Assembly: GCA_003230945.1 (NCBI GenBank)
Contig: QIHK01000057.1
Location: 1-13,726 of the forward strand
Length of the DNA stretch: 13,726 nt
Direction of reading: 5' to 3'
From: Candidatus Kaiserbacteria bacterium
Lineage (GTDB): Bacteria > Patescibacteriota > Minisyncoccia > Phycocordibacterales > Phycocordibacteraceae
The notes below the pieces were generated by a model, which was not told where the DNA came from, made no database searches, and was given only the letters and a program-made list of their open reading frames with translations. The position numbers and the translations under genes are program-made. The stretch's first letter is position 1; every line of letters starts with the position of its first letter. Shown piece by piece: positions 1 through 7,325 of this stretch.

Positions 1-19
1 TCTGTCGTATTATCTTGCA

Positions 20-57
20 TATAAGAACTTTTTACGGCACTCTTAGAGCACTATAAG
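20..57 (+). promoter_or_regulatory. Possible promoter region of glyS
   Basis: Two -10-like TATAAG hexamers lie upstream of the gene, at 20-25 and 52-57. The second ends only 3 nt before the ATG at 61, so it could start transcription only inside the coding region. The first would give a leader of about 29 nt, but its -35 would lie off the window. The second sits in a block (CTTAGAGC..TATAAGCGTATGA) that is almost repeated before the sigma-factor start near 6729. Which hexamer is used is unresolved. Confidence 0.3.
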
Positions 58-60
58 CGT

Positions 61-1434
61 ATGAATGAAATAACCTTAATGGAAAAGATAATCTCGCTTG
101 CAAAGCGTCGAGGGTTTATATTTCCAGGCTCCGAAATTTACGGTGGGCTCGCCGGCACCTACGACTATGGTCCGTTTGGCGTGGCGCTAAAAAATAATCT
201 CAAAGATCTTTGGTGGCGAATGTTTGTTGACGAGCACGACGATATGTATGGTGTTGACGCAACAATTCTTATGAATCCGAAAGTATGGGAGACGTCTGGG
301 CATATATCCGGATTCACCGACCCACTTATTGAATGTGAGAAATGCAAACACCGTTTCCGCGCAGATCATGTACAAACAAAACCAAAAAAAGATGAAGAGG
401 GAAATATATTGAAAGGCGAAGAAGTGTGGGTATGTGAACATTGTGGAGCAAAGAATGACACAAAGGATCCACAACAATTCAATATGATGTTTAAGACACA
501 TGCTGGCGCCTCTGAAGATGCTTCCACAGTATATTTACGTCCGGAAACGGCAGCAGGTATTTTTATGAACTATAAAAATATTATTGACTCAATACATCCA
601 AAGTTTCCATTTGGAATTGCCCAAATAGGTAAGGCATTCCGCAATGAAATTGCTCCGCGTGATTTTATCTTTCGTCTGCGCGAGTTTGAACAAATGGAGG
701 TGGAATATTTCATAAAACCCGATGAGTGGGAACAGACATTTGAAAAGTGGCGCGCGGTGATGCATCAATACGCTCGGGCAATAGGTATTCAAAAAAATGA
801 TTTGCATGAACTCGAAGTACCACCGGACGATAGAGCACATTACAGCCAGCGTACGATAGATTTTGAATTTGACTATCCATTCGGACGAAAAGAACTTTGG
901 GGGCTCGCGTACCGTACGGATTTTGATTTATCTGCCCATGAAAAAGAATCAGGTGTTGAATTGAAACAGCTTGATGAAGCAACGAAAGAAAAATTTACCC
1001 CGCACGTTATCGAGCCATCTCTTGGTGTTGATCGTACCGTTCTTGCCACACTACTTTCCGCGTATCGCCAAGATGAAGTTGGTGGTGATGCTCGGATATA
1101 TCTAGCACTTCCCAGTGTTATTGCTCCAATTAAAGCGATGGTCTCACCACTTTTAAAGAATAAACCTGAACTTGTTGCGAAGGCGAAAGAAGTACGTAAA
1201 GAGCTCCAAAAAGTGCATCCAGCAATTGCGTGGGACGATAACGGTAATATTGGTAAGCGGTATCGTCGCCAAGATGAGATCGGTACCCCTTACTGCATCA
1301 CGATTGATTTCGATACTCTCGGTGAGAAACCAGAACTCAAGGATACCGTTACTCTTCGCCATCGTGATACTGGTGAACAGGAGCGTCTCACCACCCAAGA
1401 GGTTGCTACTCGTATTCGGGAATCTCTTTCATAG
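61..1434 (+). CDS. glyS: Glycyl-tRNA synthetase (class II, single-chain homodimeric type)
   Basis: Charges tRNA-Gly with glycine in the cytoplasm. The 457-residue protein opens with the characteristic KRRGF and SEIYGG segment (about 16-30) of the alpha2 type, not the alpha2beta2 type. An inserted zinc module follows, with paired CxxC knuckles (C92/C95 and C125/C128). Class II motif 2 is seen as FRNEI...RLREFEQMEVEYF (about 193-217) and motif 3 as EPSLGVDRTVLATLL (about 318-332). A C-terminal anticodon-binding domain runs from about 345 to the end. The length is slightly short for bacterial alpha2 GlyRS but no domain is missing. The ATG at 61 is preferred because the distance to the KRRGF motif matches the family; Met7 (position 79) is an alternative. 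No Shine-Dalgarno is present. It ends in TAG, 60 bp before the next gene, which has its own -10 element. Confidence 0.95.
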   Translation: MNEITLMEKIISLAKRRGFIFPGSEIYGGLAGTYDYGPFGVALKNNLKDLWWRMFVDEHDDMYGVDATILMNPKVWETSGHISGFTDPLIECEKCKHRFRADHVQTKPKKDEEGNILKGEEVWVCEHCGAKNDTKDPQQFNMMFKTHAGASEDASTVYLRPETAAGIFMNYKNIIDSIHPKFPFGIAQIGKAFRNEIAPRDFIFRLREFEQMEVEYFIKPDEWEQTFEKWRAVMHQYARAIGIQKNDLHELEVPPDDRAHYSQRTIDFEFDYPFGRKELWGLAYRTDFDLSAHEKESGVELKQLDEATKEKFTPHVIEPSLGVDRTVLATLLSAYRQDEVGGDARIYLALPSVIAPIKAMVSPLLKNKPELVAKAKEVRKELQKVHPAIAWDDNGNIGKRYRRQDEIGTPYCITIDFDTLGEKPELKDTVTLRHRDTGEQERLTTQEVATRIRESLS

Positions 1435-1479
1435 CGATGGAGGAGCTATATCCTCTACGTACTTTCTATACACGGATTA

Positions 1480-1488
1480 TGCTAGGAT
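1480..1488 (+). promoter_or_regulatory. Extended -10 promoter of the permease gene
   Basis: The 9-mer TGCTAGGAT gives an extended -10 (TGC followed by TAGGAT at 1483-1488). It ends 6 nt before the ATG at 1495, so the predicted transcript starts at or next to the start codon (leaderless). No convincing -35 is visible, which fits an extended -10 promoter. The identical 9-mer is used before rpsF. Confidence 0.55.
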
Positions 1489-1494
1489 TTCGAT

Positions 1495-2562
1495 ATGAAC
1501 AAGGCATTTAATATTTCTATAACTCCAGGAACGGTCATATCAATTCTATTGATAGGTTTCGGTGCGTATATACTCTGGCTTTTGCGAGACTTGATACTTC
1601 TTGTTCTCACCTCGATTGTCATTGCGTCCTCCATAGAACCCGGGATTAAGTTTTTCATTCGACGGCATGTCCCACGTTTTATTTCTGCCCTTCTTATGTA
1701 TGTACTCGTATTTGGTTCAGTATTTGTACTCATATATTTCTTCATTCCTCCTATTGTCTCGGATGCAGCAAATTTCGTTTCGAGTATGCCACAGTACTTA
1801 AACACCTTGAATCTCCCGAGTTCGCTCACTAATTTGAGTGCCACAAACTTACTCAATGAACAAAACCAAGTGCAGTCTATTCTCGGAACGCTTGTATCAC
1901 TTCAGTCAGCATTTACCTCAACCTCTGGAGGGGTCATACAGCTTTTCATAACCTTCTTTGGTGGCATGTTTTCACTCATGCTTGTTATTGTGCTTTCATT
2001 TTACTTTGCTCTCCAAGATACTGGTGTTGACGATTTTTTACGACTCGTTATGCCGGCACGTCATGAAGACTACTCTGTTGATCTTTGGAAGCGTTCACAA
2101 AAGAAGATTGGGCTCTGGATGCAGGGACAAATACTGCTTTCAGTGATAGTGGGTGTACTGGTATACCTCGGTCTACTCATTATTGGTATTCCCTATGCAC
2201 TGATTCTTGCAGTCCTCACAGCCTTTGCGGAAATTATTCCTATTTTTGGTTCGTTAATTGCGGGAGCCGCCGCTGTTGTAGTGAGTTTTTCGAGCGGAGG
2301 TGCAGCTCTTGCCGTTATAGTGCTCGGTCTTTTTATTGTCGTAAATCAGTTTGAATCAAATCTTATCTATCCGCTTATTGTGAAAAAAGTAGTCGGCATT
2401 CCGCCTGTTCTTGTTATTGTAGCGCTTATTGCAGGAGGTATTCTTGCAGGTTTCATCGGCATACTTCTTTCAGTTCCGCTCGCCGCGGTAGCTCTCGAAT
2501 TTCTTTCTGATTTCGATAAGCACAAACGTAGTGTGCATACACATAAAGCTTTGCAAGGATGA
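1495..2562 (+). CDS. AI-2E family transporter (multi-pass membrane permease)
   Basis: A 355-residue integral membrane protein. The N-terminal hydrophobic helices lie at about 12-45 and 62-86. A less hydrophobic extracytoplasmic segment follows (about 90-150). The C-terminal half is long and hydrophobic and carries the family signature FAEIIPIFGSLIAG, then NQFESNLIYPLIVKKVVGIPP and a glycine-rich GGILAGFIGILLSVPLAA segment. These mark the AI-2E transporter superfamily. Members have been linked to autoinducer-2 export or Na+/H+ antiport, but the substrate cannot be read from sequence. There is no LuxS here, so quorum signalling is not implied. It overlaps metG by 4 bp (ATGA), suggesting translational coupling. 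It is the only gene in the window that ends in TGA, and that TGA is part of the overlap. Confidence 0.9.
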   Translation: MNKAFNISITPGTVISILLIGFGAYILWLLRDLILLVLTSIVIASSIEPGIKFFIRRHVPRFISALLMYVLVFGSVFVLIYFFIPPIVSDAANFVSSMPQYLNTLNLPSSLTNLSATNLLNEQNQVQSILGTLVSLQSAFTSTSGGVIQLFITFFGGMFSLMLVIVLSFYFALQDTGVDDFLRLVMPARHEDYSVDLWKRSQKKIGLWMQGQILLSVIVGVLVYLGLLIIGIPYALILAVLTAFAEIIPIFGSLIAGAAAVVVSFSSGGAALAVIVLGLFIVVNQFESNLIYPLIVKKVVGIPPVLVIVALIAGGILAGFIGILLSVPLAAVALEFLSDFDKHKRSVHTHKALQG

Positions 2563-3995
2563 ATCGTTACCTTACGACAACACTGCCATATGTGAATGCA
2601 AATCCACACCTAGGTCATGCTCTTGAATTTGTCGAGGCAGATTTTGTTGCACGTATTTTTCGCATAAATGGTGATGAAGTTTTTTTCAATATTGGTACCG
2701 ATGAACATGGTGCAAAGATAGAGAAGAAAGCGAAAGAGGCAAAGGAAACTCCTCAGAAATATGTTGATACACACGCAGCACGTTTCAGAGAATTTGCTGA
2801 GAAATTTGATATTTCATTTGATTCATTTATTCGCACTACCGATGCACAGCACATTAGTTCAGCACAAGAATTCTGGAAACGGTGTATGAAGGCGGGTGAT
2901 ATTTATAAGGCAGAGTATGAAGTAAAATATTGTGTTGGCTGTGAGCTTGAAAAGACAGATTCTGAGCTCGAAAATGGTAAATGCCCACTCCATTTTTCGC
3001 AAGAAATAGAAATCCGTAAGGAAGAGAATTACTATTTTCGTTTTTCTAAATATCAAGAGGCGCTCCTCGCGAAATATGCACAACAGAAAGATTTCGTTGT
3101 ACCGAAGGAACGTATGCATGAAATAACTTCATTTGTCTCTAGAGGTCTTAAAGATTTTAGTATTTCTCGAAGAAAGGAAAAACTTTCTTGGGGTATACCG
3201 GTACCGGGAGATGATGAACAAGTTATGTATGTATGGTTTGATGCTCTCGTCAATTATCTTTCAGTTATTGGTTGGCCGAATGATTCTGCTTCTTTCAATG
3301 CATGGTGGCCAGTAACACATTTTGCAGGAAAAGATAATTTGCGACAGCAGTCGGCAATGTGGCAAGCCATGCTTCTCTCCGCTCAACTGCCATTTTCTAA
3401 ACAAGTTTTTATACATGGTTTCCTTATCTCAGATGGAAAGAAGATGAGTAAGTCTCTTGGAAATATTATTGACCCACTTGTTATCATTGAACGTTTTGGT
3501 GCCGAGGCGCTTCGGTACATACTTCTTCGTCACGTAAATCCATTTGAAGATTCAGATGTAACCGAAGAACTAATACACGAACACTACACTGCGAATCTCA
3601 CAAACGGTCTTGGTAATCTTGTTGCACGTGTGATGACCCTCGCAGAAGAGCATCTATCACATCCTATTGAAATGAATGGGGAAGATACTCTTCTTAATAA
3701 AGAGTTTCTTCTAAAAGTAGAACAGTTTCGATTCCATGAGGCTATGGACTTCATTTTTGCAAAGATTTCAGATGCCGATACTTTTATAGCTGAGCATAAA
3801 CCTTATAAAGGTATTAAAAGCGGAGATACTGTTGAGCGTGAGAAAGCGCGTGATGAAATTACGAAACTTGTAAATGACCTTTTCTTAATAGCAACGCATC
3901 TTGCTCCTGCCATGCCACGCACTTCGGCCACTATTATTTCTGCTATTCGTAAAAACGAGAAGCCTGAAAATCTTTTTCCACGTGTTAGTTACTAA
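2559..3995 (+). CDS. metG: Methionyl-tRNA synthetase, short form
   Basis: Charges tRNA-Met, including the initiator, with methionine. The class I signatures are clear: HLGH (residues 17-20, the HIGH motif) and KMSKS (295-299) followed by LGN. A single zinc knuckle is seen as C125-x2-C128...C142-x2-H145. The Rossmann core continues to about 330 and a helical anticodon-binding domain fills the remainder. At 478 residues it lacks the C-terminal EMAP/Trbp111-like tRNA-binding domain found in many bacterial MetRS. The segment after GKD reads NLRQQSAMWQAML where many relatives have a phenylalanine-histidine pair; from memory this variant occurs in Parcubacteria. The start overlaps the permease stop as ATGA. 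It ends in TAA, just before tatD. Confidence 0.95.
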   Translation: MNRYLTTTLPYVNANPHLGHALEFVEADFVARIFRINGDEVFFNIGTDEHGAKIEKKAKEAKETPQKYVDTHAARFREFAEKFDISFDSFIRTTDAQHISSAQEFWKRCMKAGDIYKAEYEVKYCVGCELEKTDSELENGKCPLHFSQEIEIRKEENYYFRFSKYQEALLAKYAQQKDFVVPKERMHEITSFVSRGLKDFSISRRKEKLSWGIPVPGDDEQVMYVWFDALVNYLSVIGWPNDSASFNAWWPVTHFAGKDNLRQQSAMWQAMLLSAQLPFSKQVFIHGFLISDGKKMSKSLGNIIDPLVIIERFGAEALRYILLRHVNPFEDSDVTEELIHEHYTANLTNGLGNLVARVMTLAEEHLSHPIEMNGEDTLLNKEFLLKVEQFRFHEAMDFIFAKISDADTFIAEHKPYKGIKSGDTVEREKARDEITKLVNDLFLIATHLAPAMPRTSATIISAIRKNEKPENLFPRVSY

Positions 3996-4004
3996 TTGTT
4001 TATC

Positions 4005-4805
4005 ATGGAGATAAAATACTTCGATTCACATTGCCATATACAATTCAAAAATTTTGACCAAGATCGAGAAAAAATTATTGAACAAATGCGTGTCAATGAA
4101 GTTGGTGGCGTTGTTGTTGGTGTAGACCGTCTTTCATCAGAGAAAGCAATCTCTTTAGCAACACACTATACACATCTTTATGCAGCGGTTGGATTACATC
4201 CAAATAGTGTTGAACAAGAGCCTTTCGATATAGAAGTCTATCGCACTCTTGCAACACACCCTAGAGTTGTTGGGATAGGGGAGTGCGGTCTCGACTACTA
4301 TCGCACGGTAAAAATAAATGATGAAGTAAAACAGGCACAACGCACATTACTTTCGGCGCATATTGATCTCGCTGCCAAACTTGATAAGCCACTCATTATT
4401 CACTGTCGTCCAACGAAAGGTACTTATGATGCCTATAGTGATCTTATTGAGCTCTTAAAAGAGAAAAAAGCTATATATGGCTCCGCTGTGCATGGAGATA
4501 TTCATTTTTTTGTAGGGGGAGCTTCAGAAGCAGAAGCTCTTTTTTCGCTTGATTTTACAGTCTCATTCACTGCAGTCATCACTTTTACCCATGAGTATGA
4601 TGCAGTGATTCGACAGGTACCTCTAAATTGTATTCTTTCTGAAACAGACTCTCCTTATGTGTCCCCAGTAACCCGTCGCTACCAACGCAATGACCCAATG
4701 TCCGTCAAGGATGTCGTTGCCCAGATTGCTGATATTCGTGGAGAAGATGCTGAAAAAGTTCGCGAAGCTTTAGTAACTAACGCTAAACGTGTTTTTAGGA
4801 TCTAA
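4005..4805 (+). CDS. tatD: TatD family metal-dependent deoxyribonuclease
   Basis: A TIM-barrel metal-dependent hydrolase of the TatD/YcfH family. Members have DNase activity and have been tied to DNA repair and degradation. The metal-binding motifs appear in order: DSHCH at the N-terminus, GECGLDYYR (with the metal-bridging Glu), LIIHCR, an HFFVGG segment corresponding to the usual HCFSG, and ETDSPY with the catalytic Asp near the C-terminus. The length of 266 residues is normal. The ATG at 4005 is chosen; an in-frame TTG at 3996 would add three residues, and neither has a Shine-Dalgarno. It follows metG by 9 bp and is probably co-transcribed. metG-tatD adjacency is common in bacteria. Confidence 0.9.
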   Translation: MEIKYFDSHCHIQFKNFDQDREKIIEQMRVNEVGGVVVGVDRLSSEKAISLATHYTHLYAAVGLHPNSVEQEPFDIEVYRTLATHPRVVGIGECGLDYYRTVKINDEVKQAQRTLLSAHIDLAAKLDKPLIIHCRPTKGTYDAYSDLIELLKEKKAIYGSAVHGDIHFFVGGASEAEALFSLDFTVSFTAVITFTHEYDAVIRQVPLNCILSETDSPYVSPVTRRYQRNDPMSVKDVVAQIADIRGEDAEKVREALVTNAKRVFRI

Positions 4806-4814
4806 AACCTTTCC

Positions 4815-4843
4815 TTGCGACGGCTAAATCTCCGTGCTAGGAT
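4815..4843 (+). promoter_or_regulatory. Promoter of the rpsF-ssb-rpsR operon
   Basis: TTGCGA (4815-4820), a 17-bp spacer and TAGGAT (4838-4843) preceded by TGC form a convincing sigma-70-type promoter with an extended -10. The -10 ends 9 nt before the rpsF ATG, so the transcript would begin roughly 0-3 nt before the start codon and be leaderless or nearly so. Confidence 0.7.
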
Positions 4844-4852
4844 GCTCCCATC

Positions 4853-5344
4853 ATGGCAAAAAAACAAGAAGAAATTCTGGAAGAAGATTCTCTCTTAGAG
4901 GACAAGCCTCGCGTGTATGAATTTGGTTTTCATCTTGATCCAGAGCTCCCATCTGAAGAAGTCAAAAAAGCTTATAGCGCACTGCATGACAGCATTGCAG
5001 AGCAGGGTACGATTATCGCTGAAGGCGAACCTGAAAAAATACAGCTTGCCTATACTATCTCTCGCCAGGAAACTGCAGGTCGTCGCGACTTTAATTCAGC
5101 TTTTTTCTGTTGGATTGCTTACGAAACATTGGCTCAAAAGCACGAAGCAATTCTTACTGTCGCAAAAGCCGAAAAACGTATTATTCGTTTTATCGATCTC
5201 GTAACAACAAAAGAAGCAGTACAGCATGCTTCAGATTTGCGTGAACTTTCTTTGAGGGAAGCCGAGAGCTCAGAAAAGGAAGGTGAAGATGAAGACACCA
5301 CAGATGCTGCGCTTGATGCCGCTCTTGAGAAAGCTGCGGTATAA
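4853..5344 (+). CDS. rpsF: 30S ribosomal protein S6, with acidic extensions
   Basis: A small-subunit ribosomal protein that pairs with S18 on the central domain of 16S rRNA. The core begins around residue 18 (PRVYEFGFHLDPEL, the usual first S6 beta strand) and runs through the RRDFNSAFFCWIAYE segment to RIIRFIDLV at about 120. The protein is 163 residues against roughly 95-135 in typical bacteria. An acidic 17-residue N-terminal extension and an acidic, Ala/Glu-rich C-terminal tail of about 40 residues explain the difference. It is first in the rpsF-ssb-rpsR operon, with ssb starting 8 nt downstream. There is no Shine-Dalgarno. The gene order independently supports the assignment. Confidence 0.9.
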   Translation: MAKKQEEILEEDSLLEDKPRVYEFGFHLDPELPSEEVKKAYSALHDSIAEQGTIIAEGEPEKIQLAYTISRQETAGRRDFNSAFFCWIAYETLAQKHEAILTVAKAEKRIIRFIDLVTTKEAVQHASDLRELSLREAESSEKEGEDEDTTDAALDAALEKAAV

Positions 5345-5352
5345 TAAAAATT

Positions 5353-5799
5353 ATGTATATTAATAAAGCCATTCTTTACGGTAACTTAACGCGCGATCCA
5401 GAAATCAAATCGCTTCCATCTGGTCAGCAAGTTGCTAGCTTTAGCATTGCAACCAACCGCACCTACAAGGATAAAAATGGACAGAAACAAGAGTCGGTCG
5501 AATTTCATAACATCGTTGCTTTTGGTCGTACTGCTGAAGTCATCGGGCAGTACTTCACGAAAGGCCGCCCTATATATGTTGAAGGTCGTATCCAAACACG
5601 TTCTTGGGACGATAAAGAAACAGGAAAGAAAAATTATCGCACTGAGATTGTACTTGAACATTTCCAGTTTGGTGCTGATGGAGGTCGCCCTTCTGGCGGT
5701 CAAACAGCATCTACTGCTCCGAAAGCTCCCGCCTCGAAAACTGGTGAGGAGATTCAGTATCCTGATGAAGAGATAAATCCGGAGGATATTCCTTTTTAA
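5353..5799 (+). CDS. ssb: Single-stranded DNA-binding protein
   Basis: Coats single-stranded DNA during replication, recombination and repair, and recruits partners through its acidic tail. Residues 1 to about 108 form the OB fold, starting YINKAILYGNLTRDPEIKSLPSG, with the FHNIVAFGRTAEVIGQY segment and YVEGRIQTRSW. A short Gly/Ser/Ala/Pro-rich linker follows. The protein ends in the diagnostic acidic tip EINPEDIPF, close to the canonical DDDIPF. At 148 residues it is a slightly short but complete SSB. It lies between rpsF and rpsR as in most bacteria, 8 nt after the rpsF stop, with no obvious Shine-Dalgarno. Confidence 0.96.
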   Translation: MYINKAILYGNLTRDPEIKSLPSGQQVASFSIATNRTYKDKNGQKQESVEFHNIVAFGRTAEVIGQYFTKGRPIYVEGRIQTRSWDDKETGKKNYRTEIVLEHFQFGADGGRPSGGQTASTAPKAPASKTGEEIQYPDEEINPEDIPF

Positions 5800-5823
5800 T
5801 TATTTGCTAGTAATCACATACTT

Positions 5824-6030
5824 ATGGCACACCAAGCTGAACGAGAAGAGATTGAGATTAAAAAATTTGTTGATTACAAGGACACTGCGTACTTGAAACA
5901 ATTTACGAACTCTCATGCAAAAATGTTGTCAAAACGTCGCACGGGTATCCCAGCCTTGAAACAGCGTGCAATTGCAACAGCAATCAAACGAGCACGCTTT
6001 ATGGCACTTTTGCCGTATGTCGCTGCGTAG
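5824..6030 (+). CDS. rpsR: 30S ribosomal protein S18
   Basis: A small-subunit protein that binds 16S rRNA together with S6. The 68-residue sequence has the S18 core: a VDYKD segment, then LKQFTNSHAKMLSKRRTGIP and LKQRAIATAIKRARFMALLPYV, rich in Lys/Arg for rRNA contact. It lacks the N-terminal Cys motif of zinc-binding S18 forms. It is the last gene of the rpsF-ssb-rpsR operon, 24 nt after ssb, and is followed 20 bp later by a strong terminator. Confidence 0.95.
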   Translation: MAHQAEREEIEIKKFVDYKDTAYLKQFTNSHAKMLSKRRTGIPALKQRAIATAIKRARFMALLPYVAA

Positions 6031-6050
6031 TGCAGATATATTTTAAATAA

Positions 6051-6083
6051 ATACCCCGCACGCGTTTGTGCGGGGTATTTTTT
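6051..6083 (+). terminator. Bidirectional intrinsic terminator between rpsR and efp
   Basis: A perfect 11-bp stem, ATACCCCGCAC (6051-6061) with GTGCGGGGTAT (6068-6078), encloses the 6-nt loop gcgttt. On the + strand it runs straight into a T tract (6078-6083). On the - strand the stem is followed by a TATTTATTTAAAA-type T-rich stretch. It therefore probably terminates both the rpsR operon and the convergent efp gene, which stops at 6091. Confidence 0.9.
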
Positions 6084-6090
6084 ATATAGC

Positions 6091-6666
6091 CTATCCTTTT
6101 GAAACGCGTTCACCGTATTCTCCAGTGCTTGTATTGACGCGGATAATATCGCCAGCATTGATGAAAAGAGGAACGTTTACAATGGCACCTGTTGAAACGG
6201 TAACAGGCTTATTCCCGCTTGTAGCGGAATCACCTCTCACATTTGGGGGTGCTTCTATGACCTCAAGCTCCATTTTTATAGGAATTTTTATGGTAATAGG
6301 TTTCTCTTCGTACACAACCACTTCAACGAGTGTGTTCGGTGAGAGCCATTGTACGCGGTCGTGTACGAACTCTTCAGGAAAAGAAAATCTATTTTTTGGG
6401 TTGTTTTCTTCAGCAAGCCAACTTTCACCTCGATTAGTATAAAGGAACAAAGCATTCATTTTTTCAATATCTGCTTCAGATACTGTTTCATTCTGATGGA
6501 AGGATATTTCAATGACTCTTCCAGATACAAGATGACGAAGTTTAGTTTGGTTTATCGGCTTTCGCTTTTGCATACGAAATATATGCGAAGAAAGCACCTC
6601 GTATGGCTCGCCATTATAGTTAATGATGCTTTTTGGGAGAATTTCATTGTATGAAAGGATGGCCAT
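6091..6666 (-). CDS. efp: Elongation factor P
   Basis: A tRNA-mimicking factor that enters the ribosomal E site and relieves stalling at polyproline stretches. The 191-residue protein has the three-domain EF-P layout: a KOW-like N-terminal domain (about 1-65), a central OB domain (about 70-130) and a C-terminal OB domain. The C-terminal domain has the signature GDSATSGNKPVTVSTGAIVNVPLFINAGDIIRVNTSTGEY (around 145-185). The unusual part is the domain I tip loop. The common KPGKG is replaced by RMQKRKP, but a lysine remains at exactly residue 34, the site modified in many bacteria. It is transcribed divergently from the sigma-factor gene. An AGTATA at 6689-6694 reads as TATACT on this strand, about 22 nt before the ATG. 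Confidence 0.93.
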   Translation of the reverse strand: MAILSYNEILPKSIINYNGEPYEVLSSHIFRMQKRKPINQTKLRHLVSGRVIEISFHQNETVSEADIEKMNALFLYTNRGESWLAEENNPKNRFSFPEEFVHDRVQWLSPNTLVEVVVYEEKPITIKIPIKMELEVIEAPPNVRGDSATSGNKPVTVSTGAIVNVPLFINAGDIIRVNTSTGEYGERVSKG

Positions 6667-6728
6667 GAGTTGAAACTAAGAGCTTTTAAGTATAGTTATA
6701 AAAGGTGCTACTAAGAGCAGATAAGCGT
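6667..6728. promoter_or_regulatory. Divergent promoter region between efp and the sigma factor
   Basis: On the - strand, TATACT (complement of 6689-6694) is a plausible efp -10. On the + strand, TATAGT (6691-6696) lies 15 bp after TTGAAA (6670-6675), and TATAAA lies at 6697-6702. The octamer CTAAGAGC occurs twice, at 6676-6683 and 6711-6718, 35 bp apart. The second copy leads into ATAAGCGTATG at the sigma start. These elements overlap, so transcription of the two genes may interfere or be co-regulated. The exact start sites are not resolved. Confidence 0.4.
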
Positions 6729-7325
6729 ATGATACAGGCAATAATGAGATCTTCAACTATAGAGGACATTGAGACACTGACGGATGCAGAAGTACTTTTG
6801 CGTTCACATCGAGAGCCAGAACTCTTTGCTCTTATTGTGAGGCGCTATGAGGCACCGCTTCTTCGTCGTGCTCGGACTATATTGCGTTCTCCGGAAGACG
6901 CAGAGGAAGTAGTACAGGACGCTTTCACGAAAGCGTATCTGTATGCAGATTCCTATAAAATACAAACAGGGGCAACTTTCTCTTCTTGGATATATACGAT
7001 TCTTAATCGTGTTGCGTATACAAAATATAAATCGTGCCGGAGGGAAACAAGTGTTCGTACTGAACTTAATCCAGAGCAGTATGAAAGTGTAAAGGATACG
7101 CATGCAGAATTTCTTGAAGATCTTACTATTCGTGATGAAGTTCTCATGGTGCTTGCAAAGCTCCCTGAAACCACTGCGAAGCTTTTACGGTTTCAATTCA
7201 TCGAAGGGAAGAGTCAAAAAGAGATAGCCAAGAGCGAACAACTATCTGTGCCAGCGGTGAAGACGCGAGTACATCGAGCTAAGAAACTTTTTAAAAAAAT
7301 ATATAATGCACAACACTATGAATAA
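6729..7325 (+). CDS. ECF-like RNA polymerase sigma factor (sigma-70 regions 2 and 4)
   Basis: A 198-residue group 4-type sigma factor that would direct RNA polymerase to a small regulon. Region 2 is visible from about residue 33: FALIVRRYEAPLLRRARTILRS, then the DAEEVVQDAFTKAY core-binding segment and FSSWIYTILNRVAYTKYKSCRR. After a linker of about 30 residues, region 4 covers VLMVLAKLPETTAKLLRFQFIEGKSQKEIAKSEQLSVPAVKTRVHRAKKLFKK, with a typical helix-turn-helix. Region 1.1 and region 3 are absent. The ATG at 6729 is chosen. A GTG at 6705 would add eight residues and an ATG at 6744 would remove five. It overlaps the next gene by 8 bp, and that gene encodes a small membrane protein. Confidence 0.85.
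   Translation: MIQAIMRSSTIEDIETLTDAEVLLRSHREPELFALIVRRYEAPLLRRARTILRSPEDAEEVVQDAFTKAYLYADSYKIQTGATFSSWIYTILNRVAYTKYKSCRRETSVRTELNPEQYESVKDTHAEFLEDLTIRDEVLMVLAKLPETTAKLLRFQFIEGKSQKEIAKSEQLSVPAVKTRVHRAKKLFKKIYNAQHYE

Noticed and set aside
1440..1455. Terminator after glyS
   Set aside because: The GAGGA/TCCTC stem is only 5 bp and has no T tract.
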